Assembly: GCA_028688145.1 (NCBI GenBank) | Contig: JAQTYU010000001.1 | Coordinates: 330,284 to 394,283 of the forward strand | DNA: 64,000 nt | Direction: 5' to 3' | Source of the DNA: Thiotrichaceae bacterium | GTDB taxonomy: Bacteria > Pseudomonadota > Gammaproteobacteria > Beggiatoales > Beggiatoaceae | In this document: positions 9,278-22,500 of the stretch, piece after piece | Layout of the letters: the number at the start of each line of letters is the position of its first letter | Position numbering within the stretch: the first letter of the stretch is position 1 | Translations under genes and position numbers: made by a program | The notes under the pieces: model-generated | Told to the model about the DNA's origin: nothing | The model's database searches: none | The model's input: the letters and a program-made list of their open reading frames with translations, nothing else

Positions 9278-10708
9278 ATGATTAAACTTCCAGAAACTGA
9301 AGAAGATTTACAACAGCTTGTAGATGATAATGTTCCCGAAGATGTGCATCTTGATTACAAAGCAAGTGAAGCCTTGTCCTTGTCTGAGAAAAATGAGATT
9401 TTAAAAGATATATCCTCCTTTGCTAATTCCGATGGTGGAATAATTATTTATGGTATATCAGAAGATAAATTAAAGAATTGTATATTATTAGATGATACGG
9501 GTATCCCTGCTTTTGCTGGAAAAACTCCCATAAAAGAGTGGATAGAAAAAATTGTTGATAGTGGAATCAATCCAAAAATTAGCGGACTACAGGTTAATCT
9601 TATTTCATCAGAAAATGGAAAGGATACTCTTGCCCTTGCCATTAGTATTCCCAAAAGCGCAGCAGCACCTCATCAAAGCAGTGATAAAAAATATTACAAA
9701 CGCTCTAATTCTCAATCTAATCCGATGGAACATTATGAGATAGAAGATGTGAGAAATCGTTCACATTTAATACAATCACTTGTAAATATTGATATTCAAA
9801 TTAGTAAAGGTGTGTTTGTCGATGTTGTTATTTCAAACCCAGGCAATTGGAATGCTACAGATATTCGTTTTTCAATGTCAGAATCTATGCAGAATTACTG
9901 GCAAAAAAATGGACGATTACCCTCTATGTTTATGAAAGGATTAAAAATATTACCTCCACAAAAAAGCTACACATTTATCTATGGTGTGTATTCAGACCTT
10001 ATGAAGGATGGAATGGATTTAAAACATGCTGAAATAGAGGTAACTTATTTTCATCCTCAAGTTGAAGAGAAAAAGACAGAACATTTTGAATTTGATTTGG
10101 ATGATTATGTGGGTTGCGTGATTGAAAAATCGGATGTAACAGAATTAAGTAACATATTACAGCAAGAAATTAAAACGCTAAATAAAACCATAGATAGCAT
10201 TAGTCAGTCTGTAGAGTTAATTGCTGAAAATACAGGACAGCTTGCAAAAATAAAAAGTGTTTCTCTGAGTTATTTCCATCGCGAGAATATCCCAACATTA
10301 TATGAATACGATAGTCGTGTCACGGATGTCATCAATTCTTCTTACCATACATTTGAGCAAAATGTGGTTCGTTTTATTTATTTTATAAATAATGATAAAA
10401 ATATAAGTGAAAGATTGACTGCATTACCTTCTATTGACTTTGATAATTGGTATGAGTCCGCCAAACAGACAGGGGATAGTATGGTTGGAAGTGGACGACT
10501 AAATTTTTCTGATAATGAATTAGAGCGCCTTTCTCAATTAAGAAACTTATTTGAGGCTGTCGCTAACGAAAAAATATCTTGTTATGACATTTCGTTAACT
10601 TTTATGTATAAAAGTATGAAATTTAATGACTGCATCGCAGAAATCGTGATGCAGTTATTTATTCCCTTTGCCAGAGATATGCGCACTTTCTTAAAGTTAA
10701 ATTTTTAG
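9278..10708 (+). CDS. AlbA_2 (Schlafen-type) putative DNA/ATP-binding protein
   Basis: 476 residues. The N-terminal 150 residues match the AlbA_2 domain: a VHLDYKASEAL acidic segment near residue 25, then KNEILKDISSFANSDGGIIIYGI, then a basic KKYYKRSNSQSNPM segment near 145. AlbA_2 proteins are loosely linked to nucleic acid binding, regulation and defence; the function here is unknown. The middle (about 165-270) looks beta-rich, 280-325 is a coiled coil, and the C-terminal 140 residues are unrecognised. Codon use is AT-rich compared with the flanking housekeeping genes, fitting horizontal acquisition. Residues 75-84 (DTGIPAFAGK) look like the in-frame translation of a widespread extragenic palindrome. 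Confidence 0.7.
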   Translation: MIKLPETEEDLQQLVDDNVPEDVHLDYKASEALSLSEKNEILKDISSFANSDGGIIIYGISEDKLKNCILLDDTGIPAFAGKTPIKEWIEKIVDSGINPKISGLQVNLISSENGKDTLALAISIPKSAAAPHQSSDKKYYKRSNSQSNPMEHYEIEDVRNRSHLIQSLVNIDIQISKGVFVDVVISNPGNWNATDIRFSMSESMQNYWQKNGRLPSMFMKGLKILPPQKSYTFIYGVYSDLMKDGMDLKHAEIEVTYFHPQVEEKKTEHFEFDLDDYVGCVIEKSDVTELSNILQQEIKTLNKTIDSISQSVELIAENTGQLAKIKSVSLSYFHRENIPTLYEYDSRVTDVINSSYHTFEQNVVRFIYFINNDKNISERLTALPSIDFDNWYESAKQTGDSMVGSGRLNFSDNELERLSQLRNLFEAVANEKISCYDISLTFMYKSMKFNDCIAEIVMQLFIPFARDMRTFLKLNF

Positions 10709-10792
10709 CCAGAGCAATTATGATTATCCAAAAGCATAACCTACGTGACTGTAGCATTTATTTGCCTGAAAACATTCCTCAATTTTTCTCTC

Positions 10793-10986
10793 GTTCCCAA
10801 ACTCTGTTTGGGAATGCCAGTTTGTCAAGCTCCGCTTGACAATATAGTACAGTCATCTTGCCCTCACATTTGGACATGAGAAATCATGAATGCTGAGTGT
10901 ATTACCTCATTATTTATTGGATGTTTTGCTGAATCGTCAAGCAGAGCTTGACTGGCAGGCATTCCCAAACAGAGTTTGGGAACGAG
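10793..10986. repeat. Long inverted repeat with about 50-bp arms
   Basis: The left arm (about 10793-10843) reads TCGTTCCCAAACTCTGTTTG, then GGAATGCC, then GTCAAGCTCCGCTTGAC. The right arm (about 10938-10986) is its imperfect reverse complement, GTCAAGCAGAGCTTGAC, then GGCATTCCCAAACAGAGTTT, then GGGAACGA. The roughly 95-bp centre is unrelated and non-coding. It resembles the CTCGTTCCCAC palindromes at 30906 and 60738 and may be a small non-autonomous mobile unit. Confidence 0.65.
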
Positions 10987-11000
10987 GAATTATCTTACTA

Positions 11001-11626
11001 GGGCGTGTCATCAAATAGAGATAGAGGGGTATTAAGCCAAAAGAATGAGAAGAGAAGCCCAGTAAATACCACTCAAGAAATGAGCCGAACATTTGTTATA
11101 TCGAGTCGCTATCCCTCTGCTTTAACTTACAAAAGAAGTTCTCTATCAAATGACGTTCCTTGTAAAGCTCTTTATCATACTCACAAGGATTCAAACGGTT
11201 TTTCTTGAAGGGAATCACACAACGAATTCCTCAAAGGATTTATTGCCAAGCAGAGCATCCGCCTCCACTTGAGGGAGAAGTTCATCAGCTCCCTCAAGGT
11301 CACTTGCCTGTCCTGCCGTTAAAAAAAAGAGCGGATTGCCCAAAGCATCAACCAACGAGTGAAACGGGTGTGCACTACACGAAAATCCCCAAAACGTTCA
11401 GCTAAGTCTCTCCAAGGAATACCGCTATGATAACGGTATAGGACGGCTTCAATGAACAAACGGTTATCTTTAGCAGTTCTCCCAACCTGTCCTTTACGCC
11501 CTGGTAAGAGGGGTTCTAATCTAGCCCATTGTTGTTAATGCGTAACGGCGACTCATGCTTTATTCCTTGGGTTTCTTCATTCTAAGTTCTTTAGAATAAC
11601 CTATCTTTCTATTTGATGACACGCCC
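11001..11626 (-). mobile_element. Degenerate IS5-family insertion sequence remnant
   Basis: A 626-bp element bounded by inverted repeats GGGCGTGTCATCAAATAGA and its complement, extended to about 26 bp with a small indel, and flanked by TA on both sides, consistent with a 2-bp target duplication. It is shorter than an intact IS5-family element because the transposase is internally deleted and frameshifted. Confidence 0.85.
11032..11556 (-). pseudogene. IS5-family transposase, broken
   Basis: Reading from ATG at 11556 gives MSRRYALTTMG followed by a stop. After a frameshift the text continues LEPLLPGRKGQVGRTAKDNR and IEAVLYRYHSGIPWRDLAER, hallmarks of the N-terminal half of IS5/IS427-type transposases. 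After an internal deletion, further fragments (LTAGQASDLEGADELLPQV; a C-terminal RHLIENFFCKLK-like stretch and a GIATRYNK-like motif) appear in other frames. At least three disruptions are present, so the element cannot encode its own transposase. Confidence 0.85.
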
Positions 11627-11800
11627 TAGAAATACCTCATAAAAACTTGCATTTTACGGATAATCAAAATAGAATCTTTCACTCATATGATGTTGATTGA
11701 TAATGTTCTCTGTATATCCTAAGACGAACAATTTCAATTGGAAATATCACAGATTTACGACATACATATTTTCTGATGGATATACTTAATTGAGGTTATT

Positions 11801-12370
11801 ATGATGGAAGAAGACACAGGAAAGATGGTAGTTACAGCGGTTCATTCTTCACAACCACAGGATCATGCGAGTATTCAAGGGAAAATTGCTGCCGTAGATC
11901 GATCTCCTGATGCTATCATTGATCGCTTACCCGCAAATAGCCTAACTCGCAGACTGTTTCCGAGTAAAATAGCAAAGCACTTACAGCGGTATGAATTGGA
12001 AGCAATCATGATCGAGACAGACTTTAGAAAAAGTGTTCTACAAGTCGCCCGTAACGCGCAGCTGCAAGCTATAGATGAAATGTACCAAGATTTTATCCAA
12101 AAGGGTAAAGCCAAAGTACAAGTGGATAGACAGAAAGTATTTGTGGAGTTAATGCAAGAAGCCCAAAAGCATCTTGAACAACAAATTAGTATTTTTGCTG
12201 AAACTGTCGCAAAAGCCACTGAAAGGTTAGAGTCCGTTAGAAAAATTAGTGACAAACTTGCTCAGAAAGAAGAAGAACGTATTGCTAACATGATAAACCG
12301 TTTCTATGAGGTTTTTGATGAATATCCCAATCGTCTACAAGAAATTTTAAATACAAATCTAACGCGCTGA
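11801..12370 (+). CDS. Hypothetical coiled-coil protein
   Basis: 189 residues, not recognised. A TGAGGT ribosome-binding site sits at a good distance from the tandem ATGATG start. After a polar 45-residue N-terminus there is a conserved-looking LTRRLFPSKIAKHLQRYE stretch, then an almost continuous amphipathic helix (about residues 70-185) with strong coiled-coil character. There is no signal peptide or TM segment. The gene is followed after 81 bp by the DUF4407 membrane protein, also coiled-coil rich, so the two probably form one cassette and may pair physically. Lower GC than the core genes. Function unknown; a membrane-linked stress or defence role is speculation. Confidence 0.6.
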   Translation: MMEEDTGKMVVTAVHSSQPQDHASIQGKIAAVDRSPDAIIDRLPANSLTRRLFPSKIAKHLQRYELEAIMIETDFRKSVLQVARNAQLQAIDEMYQDFIQKGKAKVQVDRQKVFVELMQEAQKHLEQQISIFAETVAKATERLESVRKISDKLAQKEEERIANMINRFYEVFDEYPNRLQEILNTNLTR

Positions 12371-12451
12371 TAATTTCGCGTAGATATTATAGCCTTTAGC
12401 GATATGATTTAGAGTTTAAGTCATATCGTTTTGCTTTTAGTGGAAAGTATA

Positions 12452-14161
12452 ATGAGAAACTTTTTCCTCGCTTTATCTGGGACAAACCGAGAAGTTTTAG
12501 AACAATGTGGAAGTGCTGAGAAACAAAAGTATACTGTAGTTGGTTTAAGTGTTTTTATTCCAGCTATTATGGCTTTTATCGCAGCACATTACATCATCAG
12601 TACTATGACGGATAATGATATTGCTATTTGGTTAGTTTCTGTTTTTTGGGCATTACTAATTTTTTTATTAGATATAGGATTATTGGTGACTTATAGACCT
12701 GACTCAAAATCTCTTATTATTTTTCGGTTTTTTATGGCAGTTTGTTTAGGTTTTGTTATATCACATCCTCTGGTTTTAAAAATTTTTGATGATGAAATTC
12801 AAGCTCGTATCAATGAAAAAAGAATAGAAGAAATAAAATCGATTAGACAACAACATGAAGAACAACGAAAAATTCTCCATTCGACACTTGACCAAGCTAG
12901 AAAATCACAACAGGCAGCTATAGACAATAGCAGTGCGGAACTTAATAAATATGAAGGTTCTCAGGTAAACCAGAATGACAGTTCAGGTACAACTCTACAG
13001 ACCGATGACTACAAAAGATTAAAATCAGATTTTCAAGCAAAAATTGATGGGTTTCGGACGGAACAAAAGCTCAAACGTCAAGATATAGAAAAAAAGAGAG
13101 CGGACTTAGCCGATGAAGTAGCAGGCAAAGGTAGAACTCGTAAAAACGGACATGGTCCTGTCGCTCGATCTTTAGAAACCGATATTCAACGCTTATCCAG
13201 TGAAATTAGCCAACTTGATGAACAAATTGGGGCAATTGAAAGTAAATTAAATAGTCTTGCTGCATCTGAGTTGCAAAGTATAAAAAAAGCCGAAGATGAT
13301 AGAAGAGAGAAGATGACAGCTACACAAATTCATTTGCAAGAAATAAGGAAACAACAACTTGCGTTGGCTCTACAAAAGGGAAATGCTCAGGTTAATGCTG
13401 AAAATGCTTCTATAGCACAGATTGAAACTAAATTAGCGAATTTGCTATCACAAGAAAACAAAGCTATCAAAAATATAGAAGAAAATAAACTTCAAGGTGT
13501 TTTAGTAAAGACATTAGTTTTGGATAAATTGATTTTTTCGGATAAAGGTGGTTGGCTTGCAGGCATTATTTATATTTTATTCACTGTTATTTTCATATTA
13601 CTGGATACAGCTGCAATTCTAATCAAGTACTTTGCTTATTATTCGGGTAGTTTATACGATTTGGTGCTAAAAAATTATAATAAAACTCAGCAAATGGAAT
13701 CAGATGAAAAAATGAGCGAAATAACACAAAAAATTAATGATAAACAACATGAAAGAAGTGCAAAAAGTTATATCTGTAAATCTAAAATAGACAAGAATAA
13801 GGATGACGAGATTGAACGTCATACCCACGAAACAAATGCAGAAACTCAAAGCGAAATTGCAAAAAAACTACATGCTCTGAGTTTAGAAACAGAACGAGCT
13901 AAATTGGCAGCTGATTTACAGTATCAGTCTTTTCAAACGGTTAGTTTATCTAAAGCATCTCATCAATCAACACAGAATTTTATTGACAATTTAAATGCTC
14001 GGATAAATAGTATCAAACCTGATGAAAAAATCGATGAGTTAGTGTCTCAAAGAGAAGAACAGGTTCGCAACATCCTGATAGACCAATACTATGATGATCA
14101 TGAAAGCTTTATTAATGATTTTTTTGAAAAGAAATCATATAAAAGTAGTAGTTCGTCTTAA
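12452..14161 (+). CDS. DUF4407 domain membrane protein
   Basis: 569 residues from the ATG at 12452, preceded by GTGGAAAG as a ribosome-binding site; an upstream TTG at 12431 is less likely. The N-terminal FLALSGTNREVLEQCGSAEK, four hydrophobic helices within residues 28-115 and an IFDDEI segment are typical of DUF4407. A long charged coiled coil follows (about 120-350), then another hydrophobic hairpin near 365-400, then a charged tail with a second coiled coil. The topology suggests an inner-membrane protein with large cytoplasmic coils. Family function unknown. It lies in the accessory island behind the coiled-coil gene at 11801. AT-rich codon use suggests transfer. Confidence 0.75.
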   Translation: MRNFFLALSGTNREVLEQCGSAEKQKYTVVGLSVFIPAIMAFIAAHYIISTMTDNDIAIWLVSVFWALLIFLLDIGLLVTYRPDSKSLIIFRFFMAVCLGFVISHPLVLKIFDDEIQARINEKRIEEIKSIRQQHEEQRKILHSTLDQARKSQQAAIDNSSAELNKYEGSQVNQNDSSGTTLQTDDYKRLKSDFQAKIDGFRTEQKLKRQDIEKKRADLADEVAGKGRTRKNGHGPVARSLETDIQRLSSEISQLDEQIGAIESKLNSLAASELQSIKKAEDDRREKMTATQIHLQEIRKQQLALALQKGNAQVNAENASIAQIETKLANLLSQENKAIKNIEENKLQGVLVKTLVLDKLIFSDKGGWLAGIIYILFTVIFILLDTAAILIKYFAYYSGSLYDLVLKNYNKTQQMESDEKMSEITQKINDKQHERSAKSYICKSKIDKNKDDEIERHTHETNAETQSEIAKKLHALSLETERAKLAADLQYQSFQTVSLSKASHQSTQNFIDNLNARINSIKPDEKIDELVSQREEQVRNILIDQYYDDHESFINDFFEKKSYKSSSSS

Positions 14162-14216
14162 ACTAGTAAATGACAAGATACTGAACGAAATACGTTTTGT
14201 TCAGTATCTAAAATAC

Positions 14217-16884
<2,668 letters not shown>

Positions 16885-17006
16885 TTATCTGATATGAAGG
16901 ACATATTGATCGTGGTTTTTAAGCACGGAATTAGAAATGAAAAAACTCTAAAATTGTCCATAAAAAGGCTTAAGCTTGTAATCTAGGGGCGCAATTCTAT
17001 CAATTC

Positions 17007-17957
17007 TCAAACCCGATTCAGCCAATCTAAATAACGCTTAACCCCTTGTTCCACTGTGTAAAAATCGGCATCATAGCCCACTTTGCGTAAGCTATTAATA
17101 TCCGCTTGGGTAAAACTTTGATAGCAGCCGCGCAGATGATCTGGGAAGGGCACATATTCAATTTCTCCCTTGCCATGCCACGCAATCACTGCCCGCGCCA
17201 CATCGTTAAATGTTTGACTGCGCCCCGTGCCCACGTTAAACACGCCCGAAATTTGCGGATGATCCAGCAACCACAAATTCACCGCGACCACGTCTTCTAC
17301 GGAAATGAAATCACGCCGTTGTTCGCCGTTGCCATAACCATCGCAGCCTTCAAACAGTTTTAACTTTCCTGTGTTCAAAATCTGTTGATTGAAGTGAAAT
17401 GCCACGCTTGCCATGCTGCCTTTATGCTGCTCGCGTGCGCCGTAGACATTGAAATAGCGCAAGCCCACCACTTGGGAAACCGCAAGCGGCACACGTTGGC
17501 GTACATATTGGTCAAACAAAAATTTTGAGTAGCCGTAAACATTCAGCGGGCTTTCAAATTCGCGGGTTTCCTGAAAAGTTTTGCCGTCGCCATACACCGA
17601 GGCACTGGAGGCATAAAATAAAGGAATCCGAAACGCTAAGCAATAATCTAAGACGGCTTTGGAATATTCATAATTGTTCTGCATCATATATTTGCCATCC
17701 CATTCGGTGGTGCTGGAGCACGCGCCTTGATGGAAAATTGCATCAATATGCTGAGAGGTGAATAAACTGCGTTTGCTGACTCGGTCTAAAAAGGTATGTT
17801 TATCCAAAAAATCAGCGACTTCACAATCGACTAAATTTTTAAATTTTTGCCCATTGCTCAAATTATCGACGGCAATAATATCGCTACGTCCGCGCTGGTT
17901 TAAAGCCCGAACGATGTTGCTCCCAATTAGCCCATAAGCTCCTGTGACTATAATCAT
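17007..17957 (-). CDS. hldD: ADP-L-glycero-D-manno-heptose 6-epimerase
   Basis: Last step of ADP-heptose synthesis for the LPS inner core. A short-chain dehydrogenase/epimerase of 316 residues. The N-terminal NAD(P) loop is GAYGLIGSN (family usually GAAGFIGSN). The substrate signature SSASVYGDG near 118 and the catalytic Y-x-x-x-K (YGYSK) near 143 are present, as is the RYFNVYG motif near 175. The order hldE-hldD with a 14-bp gap, hldD second, indicates one operon with the bifunctional kinase/adenylyltransferase that makes its substrate. Confidence 0.95.
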   Translation of the reverse strand: MIIVTGAYGLIGSNIVRALNQRGRSDIIAVDNLSNGQKFKNLVDCEVADFLDKHTFLDRVSKRSLFTSQHIDAIFHQGACSSTTEWDGKYMMQNNYEYSKAVLDYCLAFRIPLFYASSASVYGDGKTFQETREFESPLNVYGYSKFLFDQYVRQRVPLAVSQVVGLRYFNVYGAREQHKGSMASVAFHFNQQILNTGKLKLFEGCDGYGNGEQRRDFISVEDVVAVNLWLLDHPQISGVFNVGTGRSQTFNDVARAVIAWHGKGEIEYVPFPDHLRGCYQSFTQADINSLRKVGYDADFYTVEQGVKRYLDWLNRV

Positions 17958-17971
17958 AAAATTCTAAAATC

Positions 17972-19396
17972 CTAAGTGGTAAGCTGCTGTAACGCTTTAA
18001 TGGTTGCGGTGGTGGAACAGCCTGCTAAAAAATCCAAAATTAAAACCTGTCCGCCATTCTTCAGCACGCAATCGCTGCCTGCAATTTGTGAAACCTCGTA
18101 ATCGCCACCCTTGACCAAAATATCAGGAAGCAACTGGCAAATCAAAGCTTCAGGCGTGTCTTCTCCGAAAGGAATCACCCAATCGACGCAGGACAAGGCT
18201 TTTAACACTGCCATGCGATTTTCTACGGAATTCACGGGGCGTGAACTACCTTTTAAGCGGCGCACGGAGGCATCATCATTTACCGCGACGATTAAACGGT
18301 CGCCCAGTTGACGGGCTTGTGTCAAATATTGGACATGTCCCGCGTGCAAAATGTCGAAGCAGCCATTGGTCATAACCACTTTTTCACCATTGGCTTTGGC
18401 AGAATTGATGGCGGCTAATAAGCTGTTGACATCAGAAATTCCTTGTCCTGTGTGCTCGTGTAAGGCGTGGGCAAGTTCAGCAACACTGACCGTTGCCGCG
18501 CCCAATTTTGCCACCACCAAGCCTGCGGCGAGATTTGCCAAGGCGGTCGCGCTGACTAAATCTTGTCCTGCTGCCAAGGATGCAGCAAGTACGCCAACCA
18601 CAGTATCCCCCGCACCGGTGACATCGTAAACCTCGCGGGCGTGGGCGGGTAAATGCAGCGGCGGGTGGGCTTTGCGTAATAAACTCATGCCGTGTTCACT
18701 GCGGGTGATGAGTAAAGCTTCTAAATTTAAGCTCTCGCGCAGGGCTTCGCCGCGTGTGACCAATTCGTCTTGACTGCGACAAGGTCCGACAATGGCTTCA
18801 AATTCGGATAAATTTGGAGTGATTAAAGTCGCGCCTGCGTATTTACGGAAGTCGCTGCCTTTGGGATCGACGAGTACGGGTTTATTTTGGGCGCGGGCGG
18901 CTTGGATTAAACTTTGTGGGTCTGTGAGTGTGCCTTTGCCATAATCCGAAAGCACCACCACACTGTGTTGTGCTAAGTGTTGCTCGAAATGTTGCAGCAA
19001 GCGTGCGTTGTCTAAACTGTGAAAAGCTTCTTCAAAATCCAAGCGAATCAGTTGTTGGTGGCGGCTGAGGACGCGTAATTTGGTAATCGTGGGCGCGTCA
19101 GCAAGGCGCACAAAACAACAATCGACTTTGTCTTGTGCCAGTTGTTGTTGAATTTTGTCGGCGGCTTCGTCTTGTCCTGTGACACCCAATAAAGTGGTTT
19201 TTCCACCCAAGGCACTGATATTGAGGGCGACATTGCCTGCGCCGCCTGCGCGTTCCGTTTGTTGTTTGATATGCACCACGGGAACGGGGGCTTCTGGGGA
19301 AATGCGGGAAGTTGAGCCTTGCCAATAACGGTCGAGCATGACATCGCCAATGACGAGAACTTGCGCGGTTTTGAAATCAGGGATTGCAGTATTCAT
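17972..19396 (-). CDS. hldE: Bifunctional heptose-7-phosphate kinase / heptose-1-phosphate adenylyltransferase
   Basis: Supplies ADP-D-glycero-beta-D-manno-heptose for LPS core. 474 residues: a PfkB/ribokinase domain (about 1-320) with [10 protein letters not shown] at the start, GGAGNVALN near 51 and [11 protein letters not shown] near 259 (catalytic Asp); then a nucleotidyltransferase domain with [12 protein letters not shown] near 340-352 (H-x-G-H motif). First gene of the hldE-hldD operon. Its promoter must lie in the 109 bp between its start and the distal end of the CRISPR array. Confidence 0.95.
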   Translation of the reverse strand: MNTAIPDFKTAQVLVIGDVMLDRYWQGSTSRISPEAPVPVVHIKQQTERAGGAGNVALNISALGGKTTLLGVTGQDEAADKIQQQLAQDKVDCCFVRLADAPTITKLRVLSRHQQLIRLDFEEAFHSLDNARLLQHFEQHLAQHSVVVLSDYGKGTLTDPQSLIQAARAQNKPVLVDPKGSDFRKYAGATLITPNLSEFEAIVGPCRSQDELVTRGEALRESLNLEALLITRSEHGMSLLRKAHPPLHLPAHAREVYDVTGAGDTVVGVLAASLAAGQDLVSATALANLAAGLVVAKLGAATVSVAELAHALHEHTGQGISDVNSLLAAINSAKANGEKVVMTNGCFDILHAGHVQYLTQARQLGDRLIVAVNDDASVRRLKGSSRPVNSVENRMAVLKALSCVDWVIPFGEDTPEALICQLLPDILVKGGDYEVSQIAGSDCVLKNGGQVLILDFLAGCSTTATIKALQQLTT

Positions 19397-19505
19397 ACGT
19401 TTGTTTTTATGACGTGACTAAAAACAAAAGATGCTATCACTGGTGGGCGATAACATCTAGGTTTTAATCTACATCTGGTTTCTTTGTTTCTTTGTTTTTT
19501 TATTT

Positions 19506-22500
19506 GTTTCAATCCATACCAGCCCCGAAAGGCTGGTGAAATCTTTTAATTTGCAGTTAGGAGACACAATTAATTTGTTTCAATCCATACCAGCCCCGAA
19601 AGGCTGGTGAAATCGCTTTTAGAAGAACAAAAGCGGGTTTTATCGCATGTTTCAATCCATACCAGCCCCGAAAGGCTGGTGAAATCATTTCGACCAGCCC
19701 ATCATAATCGGCGTAGCCGTGCGTTTCAATCCATACCAGCCCCGAAAGGCTGGTGAAATGGGAAATTGTTGTGATTATTTTGGGCGATAACTGTGTTTCA
19801 ATCCATACCAGCCCCGAAAGGCTGGTGAAATCAGGAGCCAAGCCACTTAGAGGGTAAGTCATCTGGTTTCAATCCATACCAGCCCCGAAAGGCTGGTGAA
19901 ATGATTTTCAGGGGTGGATAAATCCTTACCAATGACCTGTTTCAATCCATACCAGCCCCGAAAGGCTGGTGAAATATTTAATATCATTATAGCGTATGCA
20001 GTTAATTAATTGTTTCAATCCATACCAGCCCCGAAAGGCTGGTGAAATACTTTTTTGTATTCCTCACGCTGGTAGAAATTCGTTTCAATCCATACCAGCC
20101 CCGAAAGGCTGGTGAAATGTTAATTTACGTCACTACGATGTGATTAAGTGCCTGTTTCAATCCATACCAGCCCCGAAAGGCTGGTGAAATAACTTTTCGC
20201 TTCGTCAACCCCGCATAAAACCAAATGAGTTTCAATCCATACCAGCCCCGAAAGGCTGGTGAAATGCTCATTATCGCCATGCTTTTTCTCGACAGCGACT
20301 AAGTTTCAATCCATACCAGCCCCGAAAGGCTGGTGAAATTTTTAAATCTTGGATTTATCAAAAAAACCATTTCTGTTTCAATCCATACCAGCCCCGAAAG
20401 GCTGGTGAAATGTCTGTTAATCGGATAAGTGTACTACACAACTGGTTGTTTCAATCCATACCAGCCCCGAAAGGCTGGTGAAATTATTTTTTTGTGTCAG
20501 GTCTCCAAAAAAACTGATTGGTTTCAATCCATACCAGCCCCGAAAGGCTGGTGAAATTAATCGATTTAGGTAAAAACACCGATATAATCGGTAGTTTCAA
20601 TCCATACCAGCCCCGAAAGGCTGGTGAAATTAAAATCCGCACTGCCGCCGTTGTAGGTGATTGCGGGTTTCAATCCATACCAGCCCCGAAAGGCTGGTGA
20701 AATTCGCCTATGAGCTTGATTTGATTGCGGAATTCAGTTGTTTCAATCCATACCAGCCCCGAAAGGCTGGTGAAATTCAAATCCACGAGGATTTAACCGC
20801 GCAAACCTTTGTTTCAATCCATACCAGCCCCGAAAGGCTGGTGAAATAAAAACGTTGTCTCACTGTTGCAGCAATGTAGTGGTAGTTTCAATCCATACCA
20901 GCCCCGAAAGGCTGGTGAAATGTGATTAGCCCAGTTCGCAAGCTCGCATACATGGTTTCAATCCATACCAGCCCCGAAAGGCTGGTGAAATAAAGACTTT
21001 GGGGCGTACCTAGATTTTTTCAGTGCGGTTTCAATCCATACCAGCCCCGAAAGGCTGGTGAAATAGGATATTCAGCAGGCAACTGAATATTTAGTTATTG
21101 TTTCAATCCATACCAGCCCCGAAAGGCTGGTGAAATGTGGCACGCGATAACGGCGTGGTACTAACCATCACACGTTTCAATCCATACCAGCCCCGAAAGG
21201 CTGGTGAAATTTACTGATGACGCGGTCAAAGACAGTTATCGCCAAGTTTCAATCCATACCAGCCCCGAAAGGCTGGTGAAATTTTTTTCACAAAGTGGGC
21301 GAAGTGGAAGGGAGAGAGTTTCAATCCATACCAGCCCCGAAAGGCTGGTGAAATGGCTGTCAACAATAACGACGCAACCGCCGCCGCCGTTTCAATCCAT
21401 ACCAGCCCCGAAAGGCTGGTGAAATCGGTTGCCAGTGATTTAGTACGTTTTGACGCGCTTGTTTCAATCCATACCAGCCCCGAAAGGCTGGTGAAATTTG
21501 TTATTCGGACTCTACCGCAGTCTGGAAACAAGTTTCAATCCATACCAGCCCCGAAAGGCTGGTGAAATAGTTGCACGGCAAAACATGCTGTTGCAGGCTT
21601 TGATTGTTTCAATCCATACCAGCCCCGAAAGGCTGGTGAAATTATGTTGAAGGTAGTTTTAAATTTGGGCTATGTAGTTTCAATCCATACCAGCCCCGAA
21701 AGGCTGGTGAAATGACTAATTGATAACTAAATAATTACTATCCATAATGTTTCAATCCATACCAGCCCCGAAAGGCTGGTGAAATTCCGCCACTCGCGCC
21801 CGCCGCGCCCGTGGTGGAAGATGTTTCAATCCATACCAGCCCCGAAAGGCTGGTGAAATACGTTTAAAGGCATTAAAGCAAAAGGCTGGGGCGTTTCAAT
21901 CCATACCAGCCCCGAAAGGCTGGTGAAATCCACAATGCCGTTAATTGCGCCGTCGTGCACTTGGTTTCAATCCATACCAGCCCCGAAAGGCTGGTGAAAT
22001 CAAAAGAAATCACAGCCATAGGCGACGCGATTAATTTGTTTCAATCCATACCAGCCCCGAAAGGCTGGTGAAATCGGCGTAAATCTTGGCGAGCAAGTCG
22101 GGGCAAGGTTTCAATCCATACCAGCCCCGAAAGGCTGGTGAAATACAAAGAAGTCTACCCCATAGATTTCGCAGGGGTAGGTTTCAATCCATACCAGCCC
22201 CGAAAGGCTGGTGAAATCGGCATTGCCATCAAGAGCGGCTTTGAGGTTTTTATGGTTTCAATCCATACCAGCCCCGAAAGGCTGGTGAAATTATTTTTGA
22301 CGATTATGCCGATCCAGATTTAGGCGTTTCAATCCATACCAGCCCCGAAAGGCTGGTGAAATACGCCAGATTAACAATGTTAGATCGTGACGACCCCAGT
22401 TTCAATCCATACCAGCCCCGAAAGGCTGGTGAAATTGCAGCACTGAGCAATCCGCTGGATAGGTATTTCTGTTTCAATCCATACCAGCCCCGAAAGGCTG

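Noticed and set aside
11005..11405. Plus-strand ORFs of 66-67 codons
   Set aside because: They lie antisense to the decayed IS5-family transposase.
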